Source: Zoroaster sp. YZ-2022 (taxonomy: Eukaryota; Echinodermata; Asteroidea; Forcipulatida; Zoroasteridae). Taken from it: DNA of 64,000 nt. Shown piece by piece: positions 36,104 through 47,079 of this stretch. The notes under the pieces are model-generated. The model did not search any database, was not told where the DNA came from, and saw nothing but the letters and a program-made list of their open reading frames with translations. Positions within the stretch are counted from its first letter, which is position 1. Every line of letters begins with the position of its first letter. Both the position numbers and the translations under genes were made by a program. The DNA is taken from NCBI GenBank assembly GCA_029582265.1, contig CM055819.1, positions 7,376,135 through 7,440,134 of the forward strand. Direction: 5' to 3'.

Positions 36104-36305
36104 TCAGTTCTCGGCAATTCCAGCTACACCAAGCGCGGCTCTGTAGGCTTTCAATGCATGTCTGGTACTGAGAACAAACCCTTTAGACAGTGGAAGAAGC
36201 GGAAAAGATGGCGCGGCGAATTCCACCTTGTCTCCTTTTCCCGGTGCCCTGCTACCTGGGGAGGCACCAGCTAATGAGAGCCAGTACTCAATCCGCCGGA
36301 TCATC
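36104..36305 (-). CDS. UBE2O: UBE2O, last exon (C-terminus)
   Basis: Acceptor 'gtttaacag' at 36306-36307. One base completes Arg (phase matches the exon at 54248), then MIRRIEYWLSLAGASPG... reads to TGA at 36104. The end, SFPLLPLSKGFVLSTRHALKAYRAAL, corresponds to the FPLFPLSKGFIKSIR region at the C-terminus of vertebrate UBE2O. The linker between is much shorter than in vertebrates. This exon is separated from the preceding one by an intron of about 18 kb packed with mobile DNA. Confidence 0.88.
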
Positions 36306-36364
36306 CTGTTAAACAAATGAAACAAATGAGACATGGGTCATTCCAGTTGACTGACAGTAGTATA

Positions 36365-36450
36365 GAAGGGGCATATGACCTCCATTTCGGCAGGTGGATC
36401 ATGATCCACATGTGGATCATCAATGTGGATCACCCTGGTCCTCGATAGGG
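36365..36450. repeat. 'tggatca' iterons at outer end of left arm
   Basis: 'ggtggatcatgatccacatg' followed by 'tggatcatcaatgtggatca': GTGGATCA occurs four to five times in both orientations within about 60 bp. The same cluster is at the outer end of the right arm (51080-51125). Confidence 0.75.
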
Positions 36451-37134
36451 GTGGAGTTAACTGCATGTAACCGAAAGGCTGGGTGGATCGATTATAGCGA
36501 TCGGGGTGGGTTGTAAATATTGTAGGTGAACAGAGATTACAAGTCGGCAAAATGTTGTCAACTATTTCCCCTGGTTCAATAATATACGAGTCTATAGACC
36601 GAACAGTGTCGCATGGTTCGTTGTCGTCTGCTGTCTAGCTGTAGGAACGTGTTCGAACAGGCCTGCATTTATGACCGAACGAAACATTGGTCAACAATGG
36701 TCGCGTGGCCTTTGTAAGTTCACACAAACAACACGTAGTGATTGACTATGGTCAAGATTATATTAGCACAACGTGTGCAATGAAAGTATGAAGTCGTGCA
36801 CCACCACGTCTAAACATGGAGGAAGGATGGTCTAACATAATTGGGTGTTTACAAAAATACCCGTCTAAACAAGTGTGTTTACCGCTAATTGGACCCCGAC
36901 AGGATGACAACCGAAAGTTTAACATTCACTCTTGCGAATAGTGCGGCAAATTTGTCATTCATTAAAATAAAATCTGTATAGCTACACAAGTTACACCCAT
37001 TAACTCATATATCTCAACCTGTATAAAATGTTGTGTATTGTTAGGTTTGAAAATACCAACTACACTGTTCTTATTTAAATGGCCCTTCATAAAAAATAAT
37101 AATAAAATACCTACATAAAGTCCTATGCATAACT

Positions 37135-37383
37135 ATGATAATAAATGTTTATAAAAGTGAATGGATCATTCCTATAAATGCAATGAGTCATCAAAAAGGA
37201 GAGTCTAGTTCCCCAAAATCACCAGTTGCAAATCCCGGCTACGTAGCAAAGCAGAGTGGAACAGACTATTTATATACGTACAAGTTACAACAACAGCCTG
37301 ACAACTACCAATTCGTGTTAGGACACGTCTATGGCATGGACGAAGGACTTGTCTATTGTTATCTGTATACCGGCGGCTCGTGA
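37135..37383 (+). CDS. Unknown 82-residue ORF in left arm
   Basis: Open in both arms of the inverted duplication (the other copy is 50151-50396, one Ser shorter). The sequence is Tyr- and Gln-rich (YLYTYKLQQQPDNYQFVLGH), without signal peptide or recognisable domain. A TATA-like box is at about 37021. I cannot assign a function; conservation of the frame may merely reflect recent duplication. Confidence 0.35.
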   Translation: MIINVYKSEWIIPINAMSHQKGESSSPKSPVANPGYVAKQSGTDYLYTYKLQQQPDNYQFVLGHVYGMDEGLVYCYLYTGGS

Positions 37384-38581
37384 TAACAACTTAATAGGTC
37401 ACATCCGATTCAGTTTTGTTTATATTAAGCACTGACCAGTTCCACACCATCAGCGTGTCCATTGTTGACACATAACTGAAATGCCGACATGACGGCACAG
37501 GCAATTCAAGTGATGGCAGCAACGTCCCGGCATTCTGGCCACGTTTAAGACATACCAAGAGTCGTTGGTTCAAAGTCCTTGGTGTAGTAGATGTATCAGT
37601 AATGCAGAAAAGATGTGTATATCCATTGTCTCTTAACCCTCCCCCAAAAATCAATTTTAAAATCAAACTACATGTACATGATGCCTGTATTCCAAAATGC
37701 TTGTATTATATTTGAACTATATGCTGTGCATGTTGATGGGTATGGACACCAGACATCCGTAATCCTATCGATCGATAAACTCTTGAGCTATTTTGTAGTC
37801 GCTTAATGTTCATGCAGTGGATTATCGATATACAGGGGATTAATGTATACCAAATACATGTGAATACACGTAGCTATACACAATAGGATATTTCCCTATG
37901 AAAATTGTCACCAACCAGGAGATTCTCATGGGTGCAGACCAAGAAGGATTATGACATTATATTTTTGGGGTCTAATTAACTTAATAATTTATGTATAAAG
38001 TGCTGTGCCGACTTTATCTACATGTATATACCCAGCGTGTTTTTAATTATTTATTTATTTTTGTATTTATTATACGAGTCCCTTCATCATTTAAGGTATT
38101 TCAGTATGTAAAGTACAAAATAAGTGTTCTGCATAAAATGAATGTTTATCTTTATTAACTGTACCGGGACTAGATATGTTTGTTATGCAATAACGAAACA
38201 TGTTCATTTCTAACTGGTCTGATAGATTAATATACATATGAATCCAGAATTAATCCTAACCAGAGAAACAAGCTCAGGACTTACCGTACCGTGAAAATAA
38301 ATTTGAGTTTGAGTTATATTTGTATTGTGATAATAATTCATCATACCGTCATTCCATGTTCCGCCCATTTTAGATGCTCTTAATTCACACAAGCTGTTTA
38401 TTGAAACAGGGAAATAACTGGTCAAGATTCCAGTCAGAGAATTTTTTTATTGTCCACTATACAAGGACTTTAGGAAAATGTATGTTTGTTGATATTATCA
38501 AAACAAATGATCACTTTGAATTTTAAATGGCAAAGAAAGACAGAATTTCCTTATGAACTCTTCAGATGAAGCTACCATTAA

Positions 38582-38663
38582 CCCTAACTCCCTAGGCATT
38601 GTACTAAAACAATAAAAATCCTTCAAAATCTTCCAACTGGCTTTGTTGTCTAGGGAGTTAGGG
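38582..38663. mobile_element. TTAA MITE (family M4) inserted in left arm
   Basis: 'ccctaactccctag' at the left and 'ctagggagttaggg' at the right, with TTAA on both sides. The right arm has a single TTAA at the same place ('gcgcaattaatggtag'), so this inserted after the arms were duplicated. Other M4 copies are at 57354-57608 and 60155-60773. Confidence 0.9.
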
Positions 38664-39928
38664 TTAATTGCGCTGCCAAATATATATTTTCTTTGTAAAT
38701 CAAAATAAAAGAGTATGCTCTTTGTAAACACTCCTTCAAGTGCGATTATTATTATTATTGAACGGGTAATAGTCCAGCAGATAAAGTGAATATTTCAGGA
38801 GAATCGTTCAAATGGTGAGACAAGCACCGAAATTGGTATGAATACTCCTTTGGGACTACATTTTTGAAAAAGCCCGTTAGCCACTTAAAAATTCAATATG
38901 GCCGCCATTTTTCAAGATGTCCGCCATTTCCGAGACAAAATTACTATTTTTCCCATACAATTTGACAGAATAGTCCAATTTGAATGATCTTAGCATCAAA
39001 TTTTTGACCATGGAGAAGCTGAATTTGCAGCCCTAAAAATTCTCAGAAGCTTCCTTTTACCATTTACAGCACATTGACTGAAAAATATGCAGCTTACTAA
39101 TAACTATCCTGCATGTGTGTAGTAGTGTTGCATGGGGTGTAGGAGTGTAGTAGTAGAGGTAGTACTTTTGTTTCAGAAGTCAGCCACATCTTCTGGATGG
39201 ACACCTGACACTCGTCCTCAGTGCTTACCCAACTCTCACCTATGGCTCCAAGCAGTTGGCAGTGCACAGCAACAATGGCCACACACCGGTAAACCGCGTT
39301 GGCGCGAGGGCTGAACTAGGTGAGGGTAGCATGCAGAGAGACTCTGTATGTGATGGAGTATGTCTGACTCCAACATAATGTGCATGAAGTCATCATGATG
39401 GTAGACAAGGAACACCTCACATACAACAGATGACTGAGATGAGAACAGGTCAATGCACCAAGAACAGTGAGTCAGAGAAGGAACATTGTGATGTCAAGCC
39501 ACAACCAGGGCACACTGGTGATATCACTGCTGTGAAAACTCAGCATGGGGTTCAGTGTCAACTAAATAATCTTACCACAGTAGTTGTATTGTAGTTTAGT
39601 GTCCCAAATTCTATCTAATGAGCCCCATATGCATCAGCTTGTAGATTAGTTAGATGTAGTACTAGAGTTAGATAGCCGTATCTGAATCGACAGGATGTGC
39701 CAGCGCGGGAGAGCCGAGCCAAGGGTAACGGGGCTTCAGTTACCCGGAGGGTGTACAGATCGCACGGGACTTAAATGACACTGGATGAACGATCGGGCTA
39801 GGTGTAGAGCAGCTTTTTATGCCCGAACCTAGTTGTATCCCATACCTGAATGTGCCTCACCATATATCTATGGTCCGAGGTGGTAAAAGGATAATCCCTC
39901 GACCTTTAACCATTCATCATCTGATAAG

Positions 39929-41961
39929 ATGTCCAGTTTGGCTCCATTGACATCTAAATCGCAAACTGACTGGAGAAAATGTTGTCTATGTCAGACTGAC
40001 AAGAAGGATGAAGATCTCAAATCTCCACCAACCCACTACTCATGTAGTACTCAACATGATGGCTACTCCATGATTGCATAAAATGTTCCACTTTTTCAAG
40101 ATATCTATGAACTTCCAATCATTTTTGGATCCAGCAAGATTAGATGAAGGTGGTGGCATAGAAGAAACCATGTAAAATACCATCAGAACTGTCGACTCAT
40201 GTTCAACAACACCAAGCTGGAACGGGCAAGGAAACGGGCAGCTGGTGCTCAGAGTACTACAGATGAAGGACGCAGTAAGATGCGAAGAACCAGCCTTGAA
40301 GGTCGAGAATGCTTTTTATGTGAGAAGGAGGCTCCAACATCTGAACTGAGAAAAGCCATGACTATGCAGCTTGATAAAAGACTGAATGAATGTGCTCAAA
40401 ACCTAAATGATGGAAAGCTTCTGGCCAGACTGAGTGATGGAGATGCTGTGGCACAAGAGCTGAAGTACCATCGTTCTTGTTTAACAGACCTGTACAATAA
40501 GGAGAGGGCTTACTTCACAACCATTGAGAATGAGAAGAAGGGGCAGAGTTCACTAGAAAAGAAAGTATACCACTGGTTTTTTCTGAGCTTCTCGCCTACA
40601 TAGTTGAGACGAAAACCAGCAGCGAATGTCCTGCTATATTCTGACTTGCAGACCTGGTCTGCCTGTACAAGCAACGGCTTGAGCAACTGGGAATAGACAT
40701 GCCAGATGTCAACTCGACCAGACTAAAGGACAACCTGTTGGCAGAAATTCCTGAGCTAGAAGCTCACAAGAAGGGAAGGGATATCCTTCTGGGCTTCAAC
40801 AAATATGTTGGCTCAGCCCTGTCACAAGCCTCAAACTATTCAGAAGCTATTATCCTTGCCAAAGCAGCCAAGATCTTGCGAAGACACATGATTGACCACA
40901 TGTCCACATTTGATGGAACCTTCCATGAAGGATGTGTTGAAGAAGCAATTCCATCAACTCTTCTTCAGTTTGTGGGCATGATTGAACATGGGGGTGACAT
41001 AAAATCTCAACTGAGATTTGGTGCATCAAAGACAGACCTAGCAATGGCACAGCTGCTGCAGTACAACTGCTATGCAAGGTACAAAGAAGGAGCAACAACT
41101 CACATGCATACAGAAGATCGGGAGACCCCATTTCCTGTCTTCATTGGGATGTCTGTCTATGCGAAAACTAGAAAGAGACTTCTGGTAGAAATGTTTCATG
41201 AACATGGTCTCAGCATCTCATATGATCGAGTGCTTGAAGTCTCTGCACATCTAGGAGATGCAGCTGTCAGCAAGTACGTGGAGGATGGGGTGGTGTGTCC
41301 ACCTGTTCTGCGAAAATGGTTGTTCACCACAGCTGCTATGGACAACATAGACCACAACCCAACTGCAACAACAGCAACCACCTCTTTCCATGGAACCAGC
41401 ATTTCTATCTTCCAGCACCCAACCCCAGACAATGAAGGTGAAAAGCGTGAACCACTCCAACTCAGAGAGAGCAAGGTGAAGAAAGTCCCAGAACTTCCTG
41501 ACTCTTTCACCAACATCCACCCTGCTTATTTCACAAGGAACAATCCTTCTCCTGCCAAAGTTGAAGGTCTAACTGCCATTGATTTGCCGAGACTACAACT
41601 GACACTTGAATATGAATGGCTAGAGAAGGTCAGCGTCACTCATGAAGTAGATGGTGATATGAACATCACTTGGTCAGCCCACCACGCATCCAAGAAGAGA
41701 GGTCCAGCACTTGAAGTCAGCATTGCATCACTGTTACCTCTTCTTCGCGACCAAACCCACTCAGTTGCCACAATACGGCATGTGATGGACAAGATCAAGG
41801 ACACAGTTGCATTCCTCAACCCAGGACAAGTTCCTGCCAATCTATGCATTAAAGCAATCGTTGAGTTAAAAGACAAACAGTTTGCCATCACCTCACTGAG
41901 CAAAATACAAAAATGGTATTATTCAAAAATTAAGGAAGTGTTTAAGTTATCAATATATTGA
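39929..41961 (+). pseudogene. Academ-like protein, N-terminal and middle part
   Basis: Starts MSSLAPL with a Cys-rich stretch (CCLCQTDKK...YSC) and, after two stops near 40079 and 40143, continues with FNNTKLERARKR (about 40202), CFLCEKE and YHRSCLTDLY. A frame break near 40570 leads to the 420-residue ORF at 40699-41961, which includes AAMDNIDHNPT and TSFHGTSISIFQ. I recognise these as conserved in a large uncharacterised family of cnidarian and other invertebrate predicted proteins. Spacing of the Cys and His residues suggests zinc binding. The ORF end is an inverted-repeat junction rather than a natural stop. Confidence 0.7.
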
Positions 41962-41988
41962 AACAATGGTTTGTATGCCAACTGAATT
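41845..41988 (+). repeat. Snap-back repeat, left copy
   Basis: The end of the Academ-like ORF ('cattaaagcaatcgttgagt' to 'tgtatgccaactgaa') recurs in reverse complement at 42950-43091. The roughly 960 bp between holds nothing recognised. This is a local inverted duplication inside the transposon. Confidence 0.9.
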
Positions 41989-42949
41989 ATTTATTTGAAG
42001 GCCAAAATAAATTATCACTGCTATCAATGATATATAAAACAGTTTGTCAAAACAACAATCTGAATTTAGCGGATGAATTCTTCCACGGGCACGGTTTAGC
42101 CGTAGTCTGGTACACAGTCAAATAAATAATTCAATAAGTTTTTAATATTAATCATCACGATTTAATGAATTCTGTAATAATTTTCGTCTAGTTATTTTCG
42201 TTTGCGCCATCTTGGATCTAGCACGTATCCACTGCGCAAGCAGGATCAGCAAATACAGGATCCGGATCAGTAAACTGTTTCAACCGTACGGACTGTCTGG
42301 TGAGTCGAGATCTGGATATGTGTGAAACAAACAGACCCTCAGTTGTTCAAATGAGTATCATAGATATGTAGATAACCTCGTTCAGTTAAATATGTACTAA
42401 ATATGTGGCAGTTTTCTTGCATTTCTATTCGTTCGGTAAAACAGTTTTAACGGTTTTTAGTAATTATAGTTACTTGTAGCAACAATCCGTTACGCTTGCG
42501 ACGGCTTTGTTGTACATGTTGCTAGAAGTGACAATGCACAAACTGCCTCCAAAAATTCACGCAGGAAATAAAAAATTGTTTTTCCTTTCAGGTTGGCTTA
42601 TCAAAACTAGCAAATTCTATGAGTCATCGCTCCGCCAAGTAGCCTACCTCTGTTAGTTTAGATAATACTAAACGTAGCGAACGTAGTAATACAGGAAATT
42701 AAAAACCAGTTTCTTTCTGAGGTTGGCCTTGCAAAATGAAGAGTGTGTCATCACTGTATGAAATGGATGCTATCTCTATCAGATAGAGATGTATAATAGA
42801 GCAATGGGTAAAATACTAGACGGCCTATAAAATACAATTTTATGTAGATACATATTTTACCAAATATCCATGCTTCTGACCATAGAACCAATTGCATGGT
42901 AACTCAAATTATCCAGATTCGAGGATAAAAGTATTATTGAATGTTTTGC

Positions 42950-43091
42950 AAATTCAGTTGGCATACAAACCATTGTTTCAATATATTGATAACTTAAACA
43001 CTTCCTTAATTTTTGAATAATACCATTTTTGTATTTTGCTCAGTGAGGTGATGGCAAATTGTTTGTCTTTTAACTCAACGATTGCTTTAAT
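42950..43091 (-). repeat. Snap-back repeat, right copy
   Basis: Inverted copy of 41845-41988 with one or two substitutions ('acaaattgtttgtc' versus 'acaaacagtttgcc'). Confidence 0.9.
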
Positions 43092-44012
43092 GAAAATGTA
43101 ATACAGCCATATCGAGCTATCACATTTGAATGCAGTAATATTTGCAGTATTCTGCCATTGCAGAGGGACCTTTAATTCATGTTTGAGTACGATTTTAAGA
43201 GTAAGGTTTGAACTATCTCAATTAAGTGCCGTTTCTGAGAAAAACTGGTGGTGTGATAGTTCGACTTTTCAATCAGTATACTGTGATCGTCTTCAGGGGA
43301 ATTTGAATACAGTTGATTAGCAATAAAGATGTGCCAGAAATTTCTGGCGGGACCTCCATTATATCATTTTGGTACATATTTACTGTAAAACTATGCTTTT
43401 TTCAAAACTATTTTGAGAAATTTTATAGCATTTGTCATCACTTCATCTAAAAAAAAATAATTTACTGTGAAACCATGCTGATCATGATTATTTTACAATT
43501 TTTTTATCTTTTCCTAAAGTGAAATAGCAACGTTCCGATGAAAAAGATATTTTCCAGAAGCTGCTTTCCAAATATAATTGCGTAAATTGTCGAAATTATT
43601 AAAGAGACTCCAGGGGTGGTGACATGACAAATCTAATCTGAAAAAAAGAAACTATCAATAATTAGATAATTGTTTTCAATGACATACTGAACGGTTATAC
43701 TTATCAGTACATGTACATTGTACAAAATATACATGTATATTTTTAGAGTGGTCATGTCCGTTTTCACACTTGTATCAAAGCCACAACTCTCCCCAAAATC
43801 CAAACACAAAGGCCCTAGTCAACCTTCTGTCAACTTACTGCAGATAAGTAGGGGATTACAGCCCAATAAATTGGTCCTTTGTCCTGCCGGCAGGATTTGC
43901 TGGCTCCAGCTAGAGCTATGAATATGCTCATGACGAAACCCCACAATGTGCAGTGACCCGTAGATAATGAGCTCCTTACTTTCCAGTAGACGTGTAACTT
44001 GAGTTACCGCGA

Positions 44013-46116
44013 GTGCCCACAAGGCTTAACCGCAGGTTAGAATTCGATGTCTCCCCTAATGCCCTCATCAAAGGTGACAGTGGTGCAGTTAGTGTGACTG
44101 AAGACCCATCAGCACTGAGAAGATGGATGGCAGCTGGTCCTGAAGTCAGTCACCTGGTTGCTCAGTATGAGGCATCATCAGAAGCCAAAGATGCAAGTGA
44201 ACGTGGCAGACACCATGAGTAGACAGAACGAGCTCAAAGAGTATTTTTTGAGAAAGTAGACAGGCTGTACAAGGTGATGAAGGATATGGGAAATCCATTC
44301 CAGGAAGAGACTGAAGACCTGCTTAGGCTTGACACAAAAACATTGCACACCCCAGTGCTGCTGAAATGGTTGCTGGACACTACATGAAGGGCACAGCCTG
44401 CTTCCAGGAATTCATGAAAGGGCTAGAAAGTGAAAAGGAGTGTACTTTCTATAAACCAATCAAGAAGAACAAGATGGACTTCTTTCGACAAGAACCAGCT
44501 GCTGGTAATTCAAAGCAACAGGTAATGAAGGAAGACTGCCGCCTCTTCTCCAAGCCCTTCATCTCCTGCCAGTCCAGGGAGTGTGACCTACAGGAGTTCT
44601 TTCGGCATGAGAATCAGTCTTTCCCTGCTGCACTGAGTGACAGTGGAAAACTCTACACCTGTCAGAAGTCCCAGCTCGCTGCCATTCTTGAGGCTCATGT
44701 TACACTTCCAGACACTGAACCAGAGGCTGATGTCATCATTGTTGATGGTTCAGCTTTGGTTAACTCTTTGCCACCACGAACCTCAAAGACATTTGAAGAA
44801 TATGCAGCACTAGATGTGCTCCCCACAGTACAAGCATACTCTTCCAAGTACAAGAGGACTGACATTGTGTTTGATGTCTACCGGCCATCCAGTCTGAAAG
44901 CTGAAACAAGGTCAAAGCGAGGGATGGGAGCCAGACGCAGGGTGACAAACAAAGGGAAAATTCCCTCAAACTGCCGTAGCTTTTTGAGAGACAACAACAA
45001 GACTGAGCTGTTCAACTTCCTGGCTGACAAAATTGTTGAGATGTGCACACCTAATGCAGTGATCGTGACCAAGGAAGAAGATGATGTGAGCAACCAAACA
45101 ATCAGTCTGGATGGTGTGACTCCTTGTAACCATGAAGAAGCGGACACACAGATCTTCATGCATGCCAAACATGCTGTAACAGAGGGTATCAAACTTCTTA
45201 TGATCAAAGCCAGTGACACAGATGTTCTTATCATAGCAGTCAATGTTCTGCCAACCTTGCAGGAGTTTGGACTGGAGAAGCTGTGGATTGCTTATGGTCA
45301 AGGACAGAACCTGAGGTGGATTCCCATACATGATCTAAATCTCTCAGTTGGACCAGAGAAGACCAGAGGCATTCTCTTCTTCCATGCTTTCACTGGTTGT
45401 GATGTTGTGTCAGCCTTTCGTGGGAAAGGGAAGAAGACTGCATGGCATACCTGGGATGTATGCCCTGAGGCCTCTGATGTCTTCATGAAACTCAGTCAGT
45501 ACCTACCAGCAGTTGAAGATGAATAATAATAATAATAATAATAATGTGTGGATTTATATAGCGCACGTATCCACCAACTAAGTGGTGCTCAAGGCGCATT
45601 AAATTATTATCCCTGCTCATAAGGCTCATAAATCATTCCTGAAACCATCTCAGCTCCCTGGGGAGTATACAGCTCAATTGCTGCCATTTCTAGCGCATAT
45701 AGAGCAAACCAACTCTGCCTTCACAGGTACCCATTTAACCCCTGGGTGGAGAGAAGCAATTATGATTAAGTGTCTTGCTCAAGGACACAAGTGTCACGGC
45801 CGTGATTCGAACTCACATTATGTTGCTAACACCAGAACTTGAATCCGGTAAGCTAGACCGCTCGGCCACGACACCCCATGAAGACCTGAAGGACCCGGAA
45901 AAGTTTGTTGTCACAATGTATGACAGGTCCATTACAGCTTCAGGAATTGATGATGCAAGGCTGGACATGTTTGCTCGAAAGCAAAGGCCTTATGAAGCCA
46001 TTCCTCCAACTCGGGCAGCTCTTATTCAGCATGCCAAGCGTGCCGCCTACCAGGCAGGCTGCATATGGGGCCAGGCAAGAGTGTGCCAGATTGAAACCCA
46101 AAGTCCTGCTGACTAG
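44013..46116 (+). pseudogene. Academ-like protein, C-terminal part with XPG/FEN1-like nuclease domain
   Basis: 44013-44222 gives NALIKGDSGAVSVTEDPSAL, the part preceding the nuclease in this family; a stop and a frameshift follow. The ORF 44366-45526 holds a FEN1/XPG-type fold with every expected acidic residue in order: VDGSAL (Asp127), IVFDVYRPSSLK (Asp170), HEEAD (Glu257, Glu258, Asp260), SDTD (Asp284, Asp286) and GCDVVSAFRGKGKKTAW (Asp346, helix-hairpin-helix-like). A SINE at 45526-45884 interrupts it; reading resumes at 45885 with DLKDPEKF... and AYQAGCIWGQ. XPG nucleases cut DNA at branch points; in a transposon this may serve excision or integration. Confidence 0.75.
45526..45884 (-). 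mobile_element. tRNA-derived SINE inserted in the nuclease ORF
   Basis: Complete minus-strand copy: AAT tail at 45526, tRNA head ending near 45880 ('gaccgctcggccacgacacc'). 'atgaa' flanks both sides. Removing the SINE and one flank makes the reading frame run straight through (VED then E DLKDPE), so the insertion is precise. Confidence 0.9.
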
Positions 46117-46826
46117 GGATGGACGAAACAAGGTGACATGTGGCAGATATTCTGGACAACATTCCACCGATTGCACAGAGTTGTCAACAGCTGACAGTGT
46201 GGCTGTAAATGTGGCGACTAACACATACTGTCATCTCTGTATTCTATGGACAGCAACAGTGGAACTAGTAACTGACAAGAATAACATGAGTTCAAAGACA
46301 ATAGATACTTGTTACCTAAATGGGCATATGGTGCCTTATGGAACGGGATTATTATAATTGAACATGGTTAATATGGAGGTAAAGGGCAGTTCATTTAATA
46401 TTCCTGAAGGTGTGTTGGACGTTCCTTTTGTATGTGTAGATGACAGTAAACTTTTGTTGATACTGGTATTCATCTTGTAAAGTTTGTATGAATCTATTAA
46501 GACATGTAAATTCAGCCTCTGCATGGTCAAAACATATAATTTGATACCAAAACATTCAGATTGGCCCACTGTGTCAAATTTTATGACAGAAATTTTATTT
46601 TTGTACCGGAAATGGTGGCCATCTTGGAAAATGGCGGCCATCTTGAATTTTTAAATGGCTAACGGGCTTTTATTATAATAGATAATAAATAAATTAACAT
46701 AACGAGTGTTCCTTTGTCGCCACTGTTCTGTTAAGCAACGTTTAATACGTCATGTGCCATTGTACTTTTGTCGCCATTGTATTTTGAAGCAATGTTTATC
46801 AACGGAAAAAAATGACACATACAATT

Positions 46827-47079
46827 TGTGACCCGCTCTGTGAAAATGAGTCGCATGTCGCACCGTGCGTTTACATTTGAATGCTTGTTTTCCTAACAAT
46901 AAATTGTGTTAATTATGCACATTATTGATTATTACAAATGCCATATCTCCATAATGCAATATGCCACACACATCTAACATATACCAAATTAAAGCCGATG
47001 ATGTACTCTTTCCAGCTACATAGAAATGTATATTTGTCAAATTTGCGTCTTGTGACTCATTTTCACAGAGCGGGTCACA
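46827..47079. mobile_element. Small MITE with ~27-bp inverted ends
   Basis: 'tgtgacccgctctgtgaaaa' with 'tgagtc' at the left, and the reverse complement ('gactcattttcacagagcgg') at the right; 253 bp. Class not assigned. The rest of 46680-48250 shows only short 'attatttttggggaaa' repeats (47290-47345). Confidence 0.75.

Larger units (their letters stand above)
36348..38767 (+). repeat. Left arm of large inverted duplication in UBE2O last intron
   Basis: Matches 48250-51165 in reverse complement along its whole length, with few substitutions. The outer edge ('gtatagaaggggcatatgac') lies 42 bp from the acceptor of the last UBE2O exon. The inner edge is near 'gattattattattattgaac'. It contains an 82-residue ORF (37135-37383), a TATA-like 'gtataaaatg' about 115 bp upstream of it, and a small TTAA MITE (38582-38663) that the right arm lacks. 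Confidence 0.88.
38855..46680 (+). mobile_element. Degenerate Academ-like DNA transposon, ~7.8 kb
   Basis: Inverted ends of about 190 bp: 'aaagcccgttagccac' with 'atggccgccattttt' at the left, and 'aaatggctaacgggcttt' with 'aaaatggcggccat' at the right (about 46490-46675). Between them, all on the plus strand, are broken pieces of a large protein with an N-terminal Cys-rich part and a C-terminal XPG/FEN1-like nuclease domain. XPG-type nucleases are, as I recall, the hallmark of the Academ superfamily, so I assign it there with moderate confidence. Many stops, a missing segment (about 41962-43990) and a SINE insertion show it is dead. Confidence 0.7.

Noticed and set aside
38210..38425. Avidin-like exon (GGTWNDGMMNYY) in the inverted arms
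   Set aside because: Only the GTW word resembles avidins; no further strand motifs or second exon were found.
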